64,000 nucleotides of DNA from Chitinimonas arctica. Lineage in GTDB: Bacteria; Pseudomonadota; Gammaproteobacteria; Burkholderiales; Chitinimonadaceae. Position 1 is the first letter of the stretch. Every line of letters begins with the position of its first letter. Under the pieces are notes generated by a model. It was not told where the DNA came from. It searched no databases and saw nothing but the letters and a program-made list of their open reading frames with translations. The stretch lies in assembly GCF_007431345.1 (NCBI RefSeq), contig NZ_CP041730.1, positions 496,001 to 560,000 of the forward strand, written 5' to 3'. The translations under genes and the position numbers were made by a program. Of this stretch, positions 1 through 8,024 are shown one piece after another.

Positions 1-1685
1 ACCGCCTGGGCGCTGGCAGCACCCACCACATTGCCTGCCCGTTCTGCCAATTGACCCAGCCGGCCAGGTAGGCGACCACGGCCGGCCAGCAGCCCGCCGC
101 GTGCCAGACCGAAGGCACCGCGGCCGATTTGTGCGCCGGCTTTCATGCCCTTCCAGGCAATCAACGAGGCGCCCAGCACCACCAAGGCGGCGGTCGCTTG
201 TGGCACGGCACTGGCGATGGTACCGATGCCTTGTCCGATCCCGCGCAAGGCGTTGCCCACCGTATCGGACAGCGGCTGCAGCGCATCGCCGACACGGCGC
301 ACGGCATCATCCCAGGCCTGGCCAACCTCACTCCATAGCTGCTTGGCGCTGTCGCGGCGGTCCGCGAGATCCTTCTCGATGTCCTTGCTGGCGGCCTTCG
401 AGTCGCGCTTGAGATTGGCGTAGAGCGCGCTGTTTTGCATGTACGCCGTGAGGGCTGCCTTGACCTGCATGTCGGCGAATAGATCGCCGGTTTTCATGGT
501 CTCCGCGAACGCCTGCAGCATGGCCTGCTGCTTGGTGGGGTCTTGCTGTGCGATCTGCTTGGCCGCCTCGGCCAGTTGTTTGGCCTTGGTCGGATCGATG
601 CGCTCGACATAGGCGCGGGCCAGGACAAACGAGGCTTCGACGGTGTTCCAGCCCTTGCCGATGGCCTCGCGCATCTTGGCCTCGTAATCGATGCCAGCGT
701 CCTTGTACTGCTTCTTCGTTTCCTCGGAACCAATCTTGGAAAACCAGTTCTTCAGATTGTTGGCGGCTTGGTCGGCGCTGCCGGCAGTTTTCATTTGCAC
801 CTGCAAAAGCGCACCCAAACTGGAAACCGATTCCTGGCCGACGATGCCGACCTTTTGCATCTCCGCCAGCAGCTCGGGGAACCAGCGCGCCATGTCGGCG
901 GATTCGAACGAGCCAGCCTTGCCCAGGTAAGCGATGCTGTTTAGCGCTTTGCGCATGCCTTCCGGGTCGCCGATCTTGGCATTCTGCGCCAGCGCCTGGA
1001 TCAGCTTCGCGGTGTCGGGCCCCTCGGATGCCTGGCCAATGGAAAACTTGGCCGCATCCGGGGCGAAATCCAACGCTTGCTGCCGCGTCATCCCGCCACC
1101 CACCATCACATTCACCGCCTGGGCGACATCGTTGCGGGCCATGCCACTGGAGGCCGAGGCACTGACGATGCCGCGCGACAGCTTCTCCTCCTCGGCGGTG
1201 CGGGCGATACCGCCCTTGATGGCGATATCGCGAACGATGGCGCGATAGTCGGCACTGACCATGACCGGCGCCGCCATGCCCAGGGCGAACTTGCCGGCAT
1301 CGGCCAGGGCGGATTTACCCGCTTCCATGCCGGCGCCGATCCGCTGTCGGCCGGCAGCCTGTAGTTCCAAGCCGCGTGCCGTGCGACCCAGCCGGCGATA
1401 GTGTTGCTCAAGCCGGTCCACTTCGATGCCGGCCTGACGCAGGGTGGCGATATTGCCGTCCAGCTTGCGGCGCACCCCATCGGCGGCCGCACTGCCGGTG
1501 CGATGCAGGGTGTTGAATTCCTGCTGCAGTTGCCGGGTCTCGCCAATGACCTTGTGCCACAGCTTGGCATCCTGGGTGCGCCGTTGCAGATCCGCGACCT
1601 TGCCCTTGGTCTCCGCGAATGCCTTACCCAACGAGGCGCCGACCGCGCCGCCGATGACCAGGCCGAGCGCGATTTCTCTCGCCAT
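1..1685 (-). CDS. Phage tail tape measure protein (P2 gpT-like), 5' part only
   Basis: This is the N-terminal part (about 560 codons) of a tail tape measure protein. The reading frame stays open to the left edge, so the C-terminus is outside the window. The start MAREIALGLVIGGAVGASLG is hydrophobic, and a long helical region rich in Ala, Lys and Gln follows. A GAGACAAG sequence precedes the ATG. Tape measure proteins set tail length and are ejected with the DNA. The identity rests on composition, length and position directly after the gpE/E' pair, as in P2. The TP901-type core (roughly residues 100-300) is inferred from overall resemblance. Confidence 0.88.
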   Translation of the reverse strand, partial: MAREIALGLVIGGAVGASLGKAFAETKGKVADLQRRTQDAKLWHKVIGETRQLQQEFNTLHRTGSAAADGVRRKLDGNIATLRQAGIEVDRLEQHYRRLGRTARGLELQAAGRQRIGAGMEAGKSALADAGKFALGMAAPVMVSADYRAIVRDIAIKGGIARTAEEEKLSRGIVSASASSGMARNDVAQAVNVMVGGGMTRQQALDFAPDAAKFSIGQASEGPDTAKLIQALAQNAKIGDPEGMRKALNSIAYLGKAGSFESADMARWFPELLAEMQKVGIVGQESVSSLGALLQVQMKTAGSADQAANNLKNWFSKIGSEETKKQYKDAGIDYEAKMREAIGKGWNTVEASFVLARAYVERIDPTKAKQLAEAAKQIAQQDPTKQQAMLQAFAETMKTGDLFADMQVKAALTAYMQNSALYANLKRDSKAASKDIEKDLADRRDSAKQLWSEVGQAWDDAVRRVGDALQPLSDTVGNALRGIGQGIGTIASAVPQATAALVVLGASLIAWKGMKAGAQIGRGAFGLARGGLLAGRGRLPGRLGQLAERAGNVVGAASAQA

Positions 1686-1699
1686 CTTGTCTCCTTGTT

Positions 1700-1831
1700 T
1701 TACGACTCGCCACTAAGCCACCACAGCACCTCATCGAGCGAGAGGCGCTCAATCTCGGACGGCTGGAAATGCAGCTCCTTAGCCAGCCGTTGCATGAGCT
1801 GGCGCAATTGGTCCGCCGGCAGCATCGTCAT
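1700..1831 (-). CDS. GpE'-type tail assembly chaperone segment
   Basis: A 43-codon product read from ATG would carry the signature HFQPSEIERLSLDEVLWWL, typical of the P2 GpE family. The same frame is open upstream to about 1918 and overlaps gene E in another frame. In P2 and Mu this segment is made as the C-terminal extension of E by ribosomal frameshifting, and the extended chaperone coats the tape measure protein during tail assembly. No good ribosome binding site lies just before the ATG; an AGGAGG about 20 bases upstream fits frameshifting better than independent initiation. Confidence 0.7.
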   Translation of the reverse strand: MTMLPADQLRQLMQRLAKELHFQPSEIERLSLDEVLWWLSGES

Positions 1832-2102
1832 CGGCTGCCAGGCGAAAATAGGCCTCCTGCAGGCGACGGTAGTCGCGCCAGGCCATGCCCTCCAGCTCAG
1901 ACACCGACACCTCGGCAAGGGACGCGAACAGCTGCATCTCGCGTTCCGTTTCGTCGCTCGTCAGGCGCTGGGCGTTGCGAATATCGCGCACCAGCGGGGC
2001 GCGTAGGGTCAGGCTGTCGCGCAGCACGCCGTTGAAGGTGGCGGTTTGTCGTAGATTGATGGTGATTTGATTGCTGCCGTGTTGCAGCCAAGCACTGCTC
2101 AT
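1779..2102 (-). CDS. Phage tail assembly chaperone gpE
   Basis: A 107-residue protein beginning MSSAWLQHGSNQITINL. It resembles the P2 gpE / Mu gp41 tail assembly chaperones by its size, its central DIRNAQRLTSDETEREMQLFASL helical region and its location between the tail tube gene and the tape measure gene. I chose the ATG at 2102 because GGAG lies about ten bases before it; a TTG five codons earlier is also possible. The last 50 or so bases overlap the E' frame. Confidence 0.8.
   Translation of the reverse strand: MSSAWLQHGSNQITINLRQTATFNGVLRDSLTLRAPLVRDIRNAQRLTSDETEREMQLFASLAEVSVSELEGMAWRDYRRLQEAYFRLAADDDAAGGPIAPAHATAG
1844..1858 (-). promoter_or_regulatory. Candidate programmed frameshift site in gene E
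   Basis: On the minus strand, AGGAGG lies five bases before a TTT codon that is followed by C. A +1 slip from TTT to TTC keeps tRNA-Phe paired and moves ribosomes from frame E into frame E'. An internal Shine-Dalgarno sequence just upstream of a slippery codon is the arrangement that drives +1 shifting in prfB. The frame relation (+1, equivalent to -2) is certain; the exact slip site is inferred. Confidence 0.45.
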
Positions 2103-2201
2103 GAAATAGAACTCCAAAGGAAATAGAGCGCTGAAATTGCGCGGTTATGGCGACTACCAATTAGCGAAAGTCTGAAAAATCGGCTTACCTAACGAATATC
2201 C

Positions 2202-2217
2202 CTATACTTCCGTATAG
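2202..2217. repeat. Inverted repeat upstream of plus-strand cargo gene
   Basis: CTATAC and GTATAG form perfect 6-bp arms around a 4-base centre, about 100 bp before the start of the cargo gene at 2317. The 214 bp between gene E and that gene hold no other coding sequence. The site could be an operator or a hairpin. Confidence 0.4.
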
Positions 2218-2281
2218 ATTACCTCCAGGACCAAATAGGCGTAGATTGCTCGACAATAGCCCATTGCAGGCTCAATCGTGC

Positions 2282-2301
2282 CACTTAAAATTGATTAAGT
2301 G
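2282..2301. repeat. Inverted repeat before cargo gene start
   Basis: CACTTAA and TTAAGTG form perfect 7-bp arms around six bases and end 15 bases before the ATG at 2317, immediately in front of the TAGGAG ribosome binding site. This placement suits an operator or an mRNA hairpin controlling the cargo gene. Confidence 0.45.
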
Positions 2302-2316
2302 CCTAGGAGTATTTAA

Positions 2317-2892
2317 ATGCCATTTAGGGTCGATATCGCTACAAATGCAAATGATCTGATATACGGATTGGCCGAACCTCGCTCCCTTTATTCATTGCCC
2401 GGAAATCCCTTTCATAATAGGGGCATGATTTACATTGATCAATTTGCTGTGCTGCCATTTGAGCGCCCTCCTTATGGCACGAAGATAATGGATAATCAGT
2501 TGATTGCACGCTACCAACTAGATGCGAAATATGGTTCAGCATTGCACTCGAACACCAATGAGGCAGTCCGTCGAAAATGTAAAGGTGGAATTAAGTTTGG
2601 GATTGAATGCGGCAAGAACATCCATTTTGTCCTAGACGGCCTGGAATACCGCGAAGTCTGCGAGAAAAGCGGTTTTCGAAATAATGGAATAGATGTTGAC
2701 GAGGGCATATCCAGAAGCGTCACGGGCGCGGAGTTGAGATGGGTTTATAGAAATAAAATAACCCAAGGAGTATTGGGCCAAGTGCAGTTTTGGTTTAATG
2801 GAAATCGCTGCCAGGCGCCTTGGGAAACGGATAACACCATCCGTACACTCTTTCAGATCTATAGGCCTACCCAAGATGAAATGAGAGATTGA
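2317..2892 (+). CDS. Unknown cargo (moron) protein opposite to tail operon
   Basis: A 191-residue soluble protein that I do not recognise. It runs against the surrounding tail genes, is clearly AT-richer than they are, and has its own TAGGAG ribosome binding site eight bases before ATG, all typical of a phage moron. The C-terminal half contains a conserved-looking stretch (SVTGAELRWVYRN, then VQFWFNG and APWE) preceded by FVLDGLEY. There is no signal peptide or membrane segment. Superinfection exclusion, a toxin or an effector are possibilities, none supported by a motif. Confidence 0.75.
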   Translation: MPFRVDIATNANDLIYGLAEPRSLYSLPGNPFHNRGMIYIDQFAVLPFERPPYGTKIMDNQLIARYQLDAKYGSALHSNTNEAVRRKCKGGIKFGIECGKNIHFVLDGLEYREVCEKSGFRNNGIDVDEGISRSVTGAELRWVYRNKITQGVLGQVQFWFNGNRCQAPWETDNTIRTLFQIYRPTQDEMRD

Positions 2893-2932
2893 TAGTTTGA
2901 ATTAGCATGCATATGACGTATTCGGCTAGGTG

Positions 2933-3436
2933 CTACATGCCCAGCGCCTCCCGCACCTTATCCAGCTGGTCGACGCCATCGATCACTCGCCTGCAGGCCA
3001 GCGGCTCGATCTCGTACATCACTTTTCCATCCAGCTCCAGCTTGTAATAGCTGAGCGCAATGCCGAACTTGTTCTCCGACTTCTCGCCAGGCTTCCAGTC
3101 GCCCATATCCAGTTCTTCCAGCATGCCGCGCATACTGATAATGGCCGCGACCACGGCGCCTTTCTGATCCTTGAAGGCGCCCCGGAAGCTGCCATTGAAG
3201 GCGGTCTGATCGGCCAGGCCGAAGAACTTCAGCGCGCCGGCATCCAGGCCGGACAGAGTAAAGCTACCTTCCAGCGTCTCCATGCCCATATCTATCTTGA
3301 TGGCGGCATCCGAGCCACCAGGGCGATGGTCATCGGTCTTCAGCTTGAGCTTGGGTGGCGTGACCGACATCGCCAGACCGGCGTAGCCCTTACCGTCGAT
3401 AAAGGCATTCATGTTGTACAGCGCTTGCGGGACCAT
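2933..3436 (-). CDS. Phage major tail tube protein (P2 gpFII)
   Basis: A 167-residue protein beginning MVPQALYNMNAFIDGKGYAG. Length and sequence fit the P2 FII tail tube family (P2 FII is about 172 residues). It forms the inner tube of the contractile tail. It follows the sheath gene with a short gap, the canonical FI-FII order, and is separated from gene E by the plus-strand cargo gene. Confidence 0.93.
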   Translation of the reverse strand: MVPQALYNMNAFIDGKGYAGLAMSVTPPKLKLKTDDHRPGGSDAAIKIDMGMETLEGSFTLSGLDAGALKFFGLADQTAFNGSFRGAFKDQKGAVVAAIISMRGMLEELDMGDWKPGEKSENKFGIALSYYKLELDGKVMYEIEPLACRRVIDGVDQLDKVREALGM

Positions 3437-3447
3437 GTCGGCCTCCC

Positions 3448-4617
3448 CTATTTATTGGTGTTGAGGACTTCGGTAATCCACTGGTTGGTCACCTCGACCC
3501 GGAAGATGGGGTTTTCCGCCGGCGGCACATCGGTAAAGCGGATATTCCAGTAGACGCGGCCTTGTTCCAGCTGGCTGGCGGTATTCAGTTCCAGGTCTGG
3601 GTAGACCTCGAAATTGATAATCGCGCCCTGCGCCTTGAGGTCACGCATAAAGGCTTGCAAGCCTTCAGTTACGTCCTTGACATAGGTCTTGGTGATCGAG
3701 CGGTCCACTGCCCATTTGTGGCCGTACAGGATCGCGTCCATCACGATATCGAGGGTGCGAACGCGGGTGACAAAGGACCACTTCGGGTCGGCGCTCAAGG
3801 TACGGTTACCCCATAGCCGGAACCCGCCGTCGCGGATGATGGTAGTGATATGGGCGGCATTCAGTAGATTGGCGCGGCAGGTTTCGTCGCCATCGAGAAA
3901 CTCGACTGGGCGGCCGGTACCGGTGACCTCGACGAACTCCTTGTTCGACGGACTGGCCCAAAAGCCATACTCCTTGTCGGTCCGCGCGAACAGTCCAGCC
4001 GCATACGGCGAGGCCGGCACCACCACTTCGGCATTGGCCGTGGTGTCCCAAATCTTCAGCCCAGGATCGACGGCATAGATGCGCTTGGAGCCAAAGTTGG
4101 TGAAGTAGGCAATGGCCGCTTCGTCGTCGGTATTCGGTCCGTCTACGATGGCGACCGCCTTCAACTTGGCCGCCAGACTATCCATCGCCGAAGCGATCGG
4201 CTGCTTGGCGGAGTGGCCGGGGCAGACGATCAAGCGTGGCTGGGCATTGTGGCGGCTCTTGCCGTCCAGCAAGGCTTGCATGCCGGTACGGGCGCCGGCC
4301 TGGGTGACGCCGCCAATCACCGCACTGGTCAGCGCGGCACCATCGGCAACCACAGGCACACCGACCGCCACGATCACGGCGGCGGCCTGGGCATAGATTC
4401 CCCGTGCCGCCTTCGCCAGATTGCTGCCGGCGCCAAACTTAAGGACCGCCTCTCGGTAGCTGGTCAGCAGGACCGGTTGATTGGGTGTAGCCAAGCCTTC
4501 GGCCGGGGTAAAAGTATCGACCAGGCCGATGATGGACGAGGATGGAATGGCGATGGGGCGCGGCCCGGCATCGACCAGGGTGACGGTTACGCCGTGAAAG
4601 AAACTCAAGCTGGGCAT
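3448..4617 (-). CDS. Phage contractile tail sheath protein (P2 gpFI)
   Basis: A 389-residue protein starting MPSLSFFHGVTVTLVDAGPR, with the PRPIAIPSSSIIGLVDTF segment and the C-terminal NIRFTDVPPAENPIFRVEVT region typical of P2-like sheath proteins. It builds the contracting outer tail cylinder. I chose the ATG at 4617 because TTTGGAGTCTC precedes it directly. A longer frame reaching 4674 would run back through a strong hairpin and is unlikely. Confidence 0.94.
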   Translation of the reverse strand: MPSLSFFHGVTVTLVDAGPRPIAIPSSSIIGLVDTFTPAEGLATPNQPVLLTSYREAVLKFGAGSNLAKAARGIYAQAAAVIVAVGVPVVADGAALTSAVIGGVTQAGARTGMQALLDGKSRHNAQPRLIVCPGHSAKQPIASAMDSLAAKLKAVAIVDGPNTDDEAAIAYFTNFGSKRIYAVDPGLKIWDTTANAEVVVPASPYAAGLFARTDKEYGFWASPSNKEFVEVTGTGRPVEFLDGDETCRANLLNAAHITTIIRDGGFRLWGNRTLSADPKWSFVTRVRTLDIVMDAILYGHKWAVDRSITKTYVKDVTEGLQAFMRDLKAQGAIINFEVYPDLELNTASQLEQGRVYWNIRFTDVPPAENPIFRVEVTNQWITEVLNTNK

Positions 4618-4626
4618 GAGACTCCA

Positions 4627-4650
4627 AAAGGAAAAGCCCGCGAGGCGGGC
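4627..4650 (-). terminator. Terminator-like hairpin immediately before sheath gene
   Basis: On the minus strand, GCCCGC, a 3-base loop and GCGGGC are followed by TTTTCCTTTT and then at once by the GGAG ribosome binding site of the sheath gene. The same hairpin-to-RBS layout precedes the capsid gene and the small gene ending at 10518, so it may protect or process mRNA 5' ends rather than simply stop transcription. Confidence 0.65.
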
Positions 4651-4770
4651 CAAAGGAAAATGTGCGGGGTGCATTTATTCGGACGTTCGTCCAAATGAAG
4701 GATGCGGGCCGCGAGTCGATTTGGTTCGAGTTCGGTCATCGCCGCCGCACAGCTGCAGGCCCTCATGGTG

Positions 4771-4784
4771 TAGAATATATTCTA
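4771..4784. promoter_or_regulatory. Perfect 14-bp palindrome, likely promoter/operator of cargo gene
   Basis: TAGAATATATTCTA is fully self-complementary and lies 40 bases upstream of the cargo gene at 4824 in otherwise GC-rich sequence. It contains good -10-like hexamers (TAGAAT, TATATT), so it may be both the promoter core and a dimeric repressor site. Confidence 0.45.
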
Positions 4785-4823
4785 TGGAGCACTGAGCTTC
4801 CGCGGGGGAAACAAGGAGGCACC

Positions 4824-5141
4824 ATGGCTGGCAAGCATCGTATCTATCAAACCAAGGACAATATTCGAGAAAAAGCAGACGCCTTTTTTGCTTACGGTAT
4901 CGCCGCTCTCGCGGGGGAAGCCCGATCTGCGGCCCAGCACACTGACTGGCTGTTCCGATGCATCAGCGCATACGAGCATGTCGCACCCGTAAAGTGTGCC
5001 GCCTGCGAAATGGACAGCGAGGCCCTTTACTTCGTCTTCGATTCGAATCGGCACGATCCGCAAAGCGAAAACTTCCAGCGCTTGATGGAGGATTTGGCGA
5101 CGCAATGGCTCGCATCGCGTGAGGGAGCGAATACGGCTTAG
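4824..5141 (+). CDS. Unknown cargo protein, single copy of a ~90-residue domain
   Basis: A 105-residue protein encoded against the tail operon. I chose the ATG at 4824 because AAGGAGG lies seven bases before it. It is a clear paralogue of the N-terminal half of the protein at 5575-6186. Shared features are I-x-x-TKD at the start, AF-x-x-x-GI-x-A, AP-K and DSNRHDPQS / DLNRHDPSS near the end. I do not recognise the family. There is no signal peptide or membrane segment. The NRHDP motif is the best-conserved feature and may be the functional site. Confidence 0.75.
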   Translation: MAGKHRIYQTKDNIREKADAFFAYGIAALAGEARSAAQHTDWLFRCISAYEHVAPVKCAACEMDSEALYFVFDSNRHDPQSENFQRLMEDLATQWLASREGANTA

Positions 5142-5186
5142 CTTATCCATGCGCATAGCGGGTCGCGGCGGACAGCGCCTGGCGGG

Positions 5187-5485
5187 CTAACGCCGGAACA
5201 CGCTGACCGCCACTCCCGCAAAGCGCATCTGTGCGGCTTCCGGCAAGCCAGCATTGATTACCGCTTCATCGACGTCCAGGCACCATCGTCCCCGGGCACG
5301 GTAAACGGCGCGGACACTGTGACGATGCCCTCGACCATGGTCGCAGCAGCAAGCCTTCCCGCCCACCCTGCTGGTTTCTGCGAACCATTACTACCAAAAT
5401 GGCTCAATGGGGTGAAGGAAACACCAGTAATGAGGCCAGCAGAAATTCCATCCGTCGAAAATAAAAATACTTTATTTCGCCACAT
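5187..5485 (-). pseudogene. Broken second copy of the tail gene at 6183-6725
   Basis: The downstream half encodes GIVTVSAPFTVPGDDG and, after one frameshift, INAGLPEAAQMRFAG, nearly identical to the C-terminus of the intact gene at 6183-6725. The upstream end (ATG at 5485 after AAGGA; FSTDGISAGLIT) resembles that gene's N-terminus (IRTDDSSGLIT). The middle, over 100 codons, is missing. This is therefore a duplicated, internally deleted and frameshifted relic between two paralogous cargo genes. Confidence 0.75.
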
Positions 5486-5574
5486 TTCCTTCACATGAAG
5501 GATGCGCCATCCCAAAAGAAGGGATAGCATCAAACACAGCGAAGATTATTTTCGCCAGGAACAAAGGCTATAGC

Positions 5575-6186
5575 ATGAGTACTGCGAATAAGATATTCAG
5601 CACTAAAGACAGTATTCATGAGGTGGTAAATGCATTTATGGAACATGGCATTGTGGCGATAATGGGATCGGATTCGGCTGTCCAGCTATACTCAAATTGG
5701 CTGATGAACTCCGTTACCCCCTATCCGCATTTAGCACCAAAAAAAGGCAGCGCCAGCATCGTCGAAAATGCCGACCTTCATTATATTTTTGATTTGAATC
5801 GACACGACCCTTCCAGCATTAAATTTCAGGACTTGCTACAGGAGATTGCTGTTTATCGGCTTGGCCTCTACGGAATGCAGCTGAAAGTATTTGATCAATT
5901 GGACAACGTCAACGAGGCGGCTGAGACCCTGATTCGAGACGGGATCGTCGCGATAGCAGCGCCTCGATCCACTGCCGTGCCTTATCTTGAACGCGTTCAA
6001 GCCTGCATAGCGCCTTACGTAAACGTCAAAGCGATTCTGGGTTTTCAGCCCGTACCGAGCCACGGCTATTTGTATTACCTTCGCGACGCAAATCGCTACG
6101 CACTAGAGGATGAACGACTGGCACAGCGGCTGTTGGATCTCGATGCGCAGGACCGCCGTTATTGCGGATACACCCAAGCTCACTAA
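5575..6186 (+). CDS. Unknown cargo protein with two copies of a ~90-residue domain
   Basis: A 203-residue protein with AAAGG before its ATG. Residues 1-100 match the small cargo protein at 4824-5141 (STKDSIHEVVNAFMEHGIVA; DLNRHDPSS). Residues 105-200 are a more diverged repeat of the same unit (LDNVNEAAETLIRDGIVAIA; RDANRYALED). The gene is AT-rich compared with the tail genes and its last bases overlap the stop codon of the convergent tail gene. The family and function are unknown to me. Confidence 0.8.
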   Translation: MSTANKIFSTKDSIHEVVNAFMEHGIVAIMGSDSAVQLYSNWLMNSVTPYPHLAPKKGSASIVENADLHYIFDLNRHDPSSIKFQDLLQEIAVYRLGLYGMQLKVFDQLDNVNEAAETLIRDGIVAIAAPRSTAVPYLERVQACIAPYVNVKAILGFQPVPSHGYLYYLRDANRYALEDERLAQRLLDLDAQDRRYCGYTQAH

Positions 6187-6725
6187 GCCCGGAAGACACT
6201 GACCGTCATCCCCGCAAAGCGCATCTGCGCGGCTTCCGGCAGTCCAGCATTAATGGCTGCTTCATCGACCAGCCAAGTGCCATCATCGCCGGGTACCGTA
6301 AATGGCGCGGACACGGTGACGATGCCCTCGACCAGGGTCGCCAGCAGCAAGCCATCGCGACCACCCTGCTGGCGGATGGGCAACCGAAAGCTGTCGCTCA
6401 GCGGCAGCACTGCGCTGTCCTCGCCGCGCAGCTCGGCGGTAAAGCTCAGCGTTGCGCCCTGGGGGCAGATCACCTCATGGCGATCCATGGCAACCGTGGT
6501 TTGAGTGGATCGGTCGCTGGTGACCTGGGTAATGACCAACAAGGGGCGGACGGATGGTTTGGATGGGCCGTAGAGGGGCAGATCGAGGCTGCCGCTGTAC
6601 TCGGCAATGATATGTCCCGGCATGGCGGCCAGATCGGCATTGCTGAAGAAGCGAATCTGGTCCGGATATGTAATTAATCCGGATGAGTCGTCGGTTCGTA
6701 TAGGGAAATGCACACGTTTCATCAT
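6183..6725 (-). CDS. Tail-tip or fibre-associated phage protein, unknown
   Basis: A 180-residue protein rich in beta-strand-forming residues, ending in LVEGIVTVSAPFTVPGDDGTW and AAQMRFAGMTVSVF. It is the last of three small genes between the H-like fibre gene and the sheath gene, where P2-like phages keep receptor-binding and fibre-assembly genes, so a host-recognition or baseplate role is likely. Its 3' part was duplicated into the relic at 5187-5485. The start could be either of two adjacent ATG codons. Confidence 0.6.
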   Translation of the reverse strand: MMKRVHFPIRTDDSSGLITYPDQIRFFSNADLAAMPGHIIAEYSGSLDLPLYGPSKPSVRPLLVITQVTSDRSTQTTVAMDRHEVICPQGATLSFTAELRGEDSAVLPLSDSFRLPIRQQGGRDGLLLATLVEGIVTVSAPFTVPGDDGTWLVDEAAINAGLPEAAQMRFAGMTVSVFRA

Positions 6726-6729
6726 GGTT

Positions 6730-7644
6730 TTAGATCCCCGCCAAAGTGGCGACTTGGTTCAACCACGAATCGAGTGCCAGCCGCGTGTACACCCCGCCCG
6801 TCAATCGCCGACCACCCGCTGGATGAAACACGGTGTACTTGCCGCCCCCAATGTGGCGAAGCAAGGATGTCGCGCCATTGCTCGCCATGCTGACGGGGAA
6901 GCCGATCTGGTTCGCCATGACGGCGGCTTGCCGACCGTTCCTCGCCAGCGGTAACACGATGGGATCGGTGTTGGTGGACCCCGACTGCACGCTCGCGCTG
7001 GCCAACACCACGATGGATTCGTCGGCACTGACATAGGCAAATCCGTTACCCGTGTTGTTCAAAGGCACGCCATTCGCCGAGGTCACCACGGTCGGGCCGG
7101 TCACGATGGCACCCGTGATGGGATGAATGGTCGTGCGGTATACATTGCCGTTGACGGCGGAAACGCTATAGAGCGACAGATTGCCGGCGCCCTCGACGGG
7201 CCGGGTCAACAGGTGGTTGTTATGGGCAAAGGCATTGTTGGTCTGCGCCGAAAAACTACCGACCACGGTCAAAGCACCACTCGCCAGCACAATCTTGTTG
7301 AGGTACATCGTGGCCGGCGTGGTACCGGTGAAGTAGGACAAACACCAGATTGCCTGATCGACAGCGTCAAAATAGATCGATTCGCGCACCAGGGCCGTGA
7401 TGGTCGGAAAATCCGTCAGCGTTTTAGTCCAGATCGGCATGCCCGCAGGATTAAGCAAGGCAAACCCCGGCAACGAGAAAACCTGTAGCGCGCTGCCATC
7501 TGTCAGCCAGGACACCGGCAGGTAGCCGGCCGAGGCACCAGTATTGTCGCCCTGGGCGGCGGGGCGCGGAATCGCGGCAGGCCAGGGAAAGACCGAGCGG
7601 GCCGCGACATTGCCCGAGGTCGAAGAAAGGATACGGCGGCCCAT
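6730..7644 (-). CDS. Putative tail fibre / receptor-binding protein
   Basis: A 304-residue protein rich in Gly, Ser, Thr, Asn and Val with short repeating strand-like segments (SLYSVSAVNGNVYRTTIHP; GFAYVSADESIVVLASAS) that suggest a beta-propeller or beta-helix adhesin. It lies directly after the gene at 7644 with a TGATG stop/start overlap. Position after the H-like fibre gene argues for a receptor-binding role. I see no known family signature. Confidence 0.6.
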   Translation of the reverse strand: MGRRILSSTSGNVAARSVFPWPAAIPRPAAQGDNTGASAGYLPVSWLTDGSALQVFSLPGFALLNPAGMPIWTKTLTDFPTITALVRESIYFDAVDQAIWCLSYFTGTTPATMYLNKIVLASGALTVVGSFSAQTNNAFAHNNHLLTRPVEGAGNLSLYSVSAVNGNVYRTTIHPITGAIVTGPTVVTSANGVPLNNTGNGFAYVSADESIVVLASASVQSGSTNTDPIVLPLARNGRQAAVMANQIGFPVSMASNGATSLLRHIGGGKYTVFHPAGGRRLTGGVYTRLALDSWLNQVATLAGI

Positions 7645-7961
7645 CAGTTAGAGAACCCATAAGCACGCACATCAACCACACCCACGGCGCTGGCCCGCAC
7701 AAAGATGGTCTCACCCGCCGAGGGCGTAAAGCCGCTACGTTCCAGCACATTACTGATCGTGCCTTCGGGCTCCAGCGGGGTTTTCCATTCCATTCGGTCG
7801 CCATTGACCACGCCGCCAACACCAATGGCGATGCCGACATTCACCGTACTGGTACTGCAATTGACCATATTGATATTAATCGTCGGCTCGCCGGCGGGGA
7901 TGGTGTAGAGCGGCTCCCAGGTGTCGGCGCGGGGAATACACATTTTGCCAAATGTCGGCAT
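7644..7961 (-). CDS. Small tail protein downstream of fibre gene, unknown
   Basis: A 105-residue protein starting MPTFGKMCIPRADTWEPLYT, with a hydrophobic strand-rich composition that suggests a beta-sandwich. Its stop overlaps the start of the next gene (TGATG), so the two are probably translated together. It is likely to be a fibre-associated or connector subunit; this is inferred from position only. Confidence 0.6.
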   Translation of the reverse strand: MPTFGKMCIPRADTWEPLYTIPAGEPTININMVNCSTSTVNVGIAIGVGGVVNGDRMEWKTPLEPEGTISNVLERSGFTPSAGETIFVRASAVGVVDVRAYGFSN

Positions 7962-8024
7962 TAAGTCTCCATAGGGGAAGTAAATCGAGAGAACGGGAGA
8001 AAGAAACGGGTAGTGCGGCGCCGA

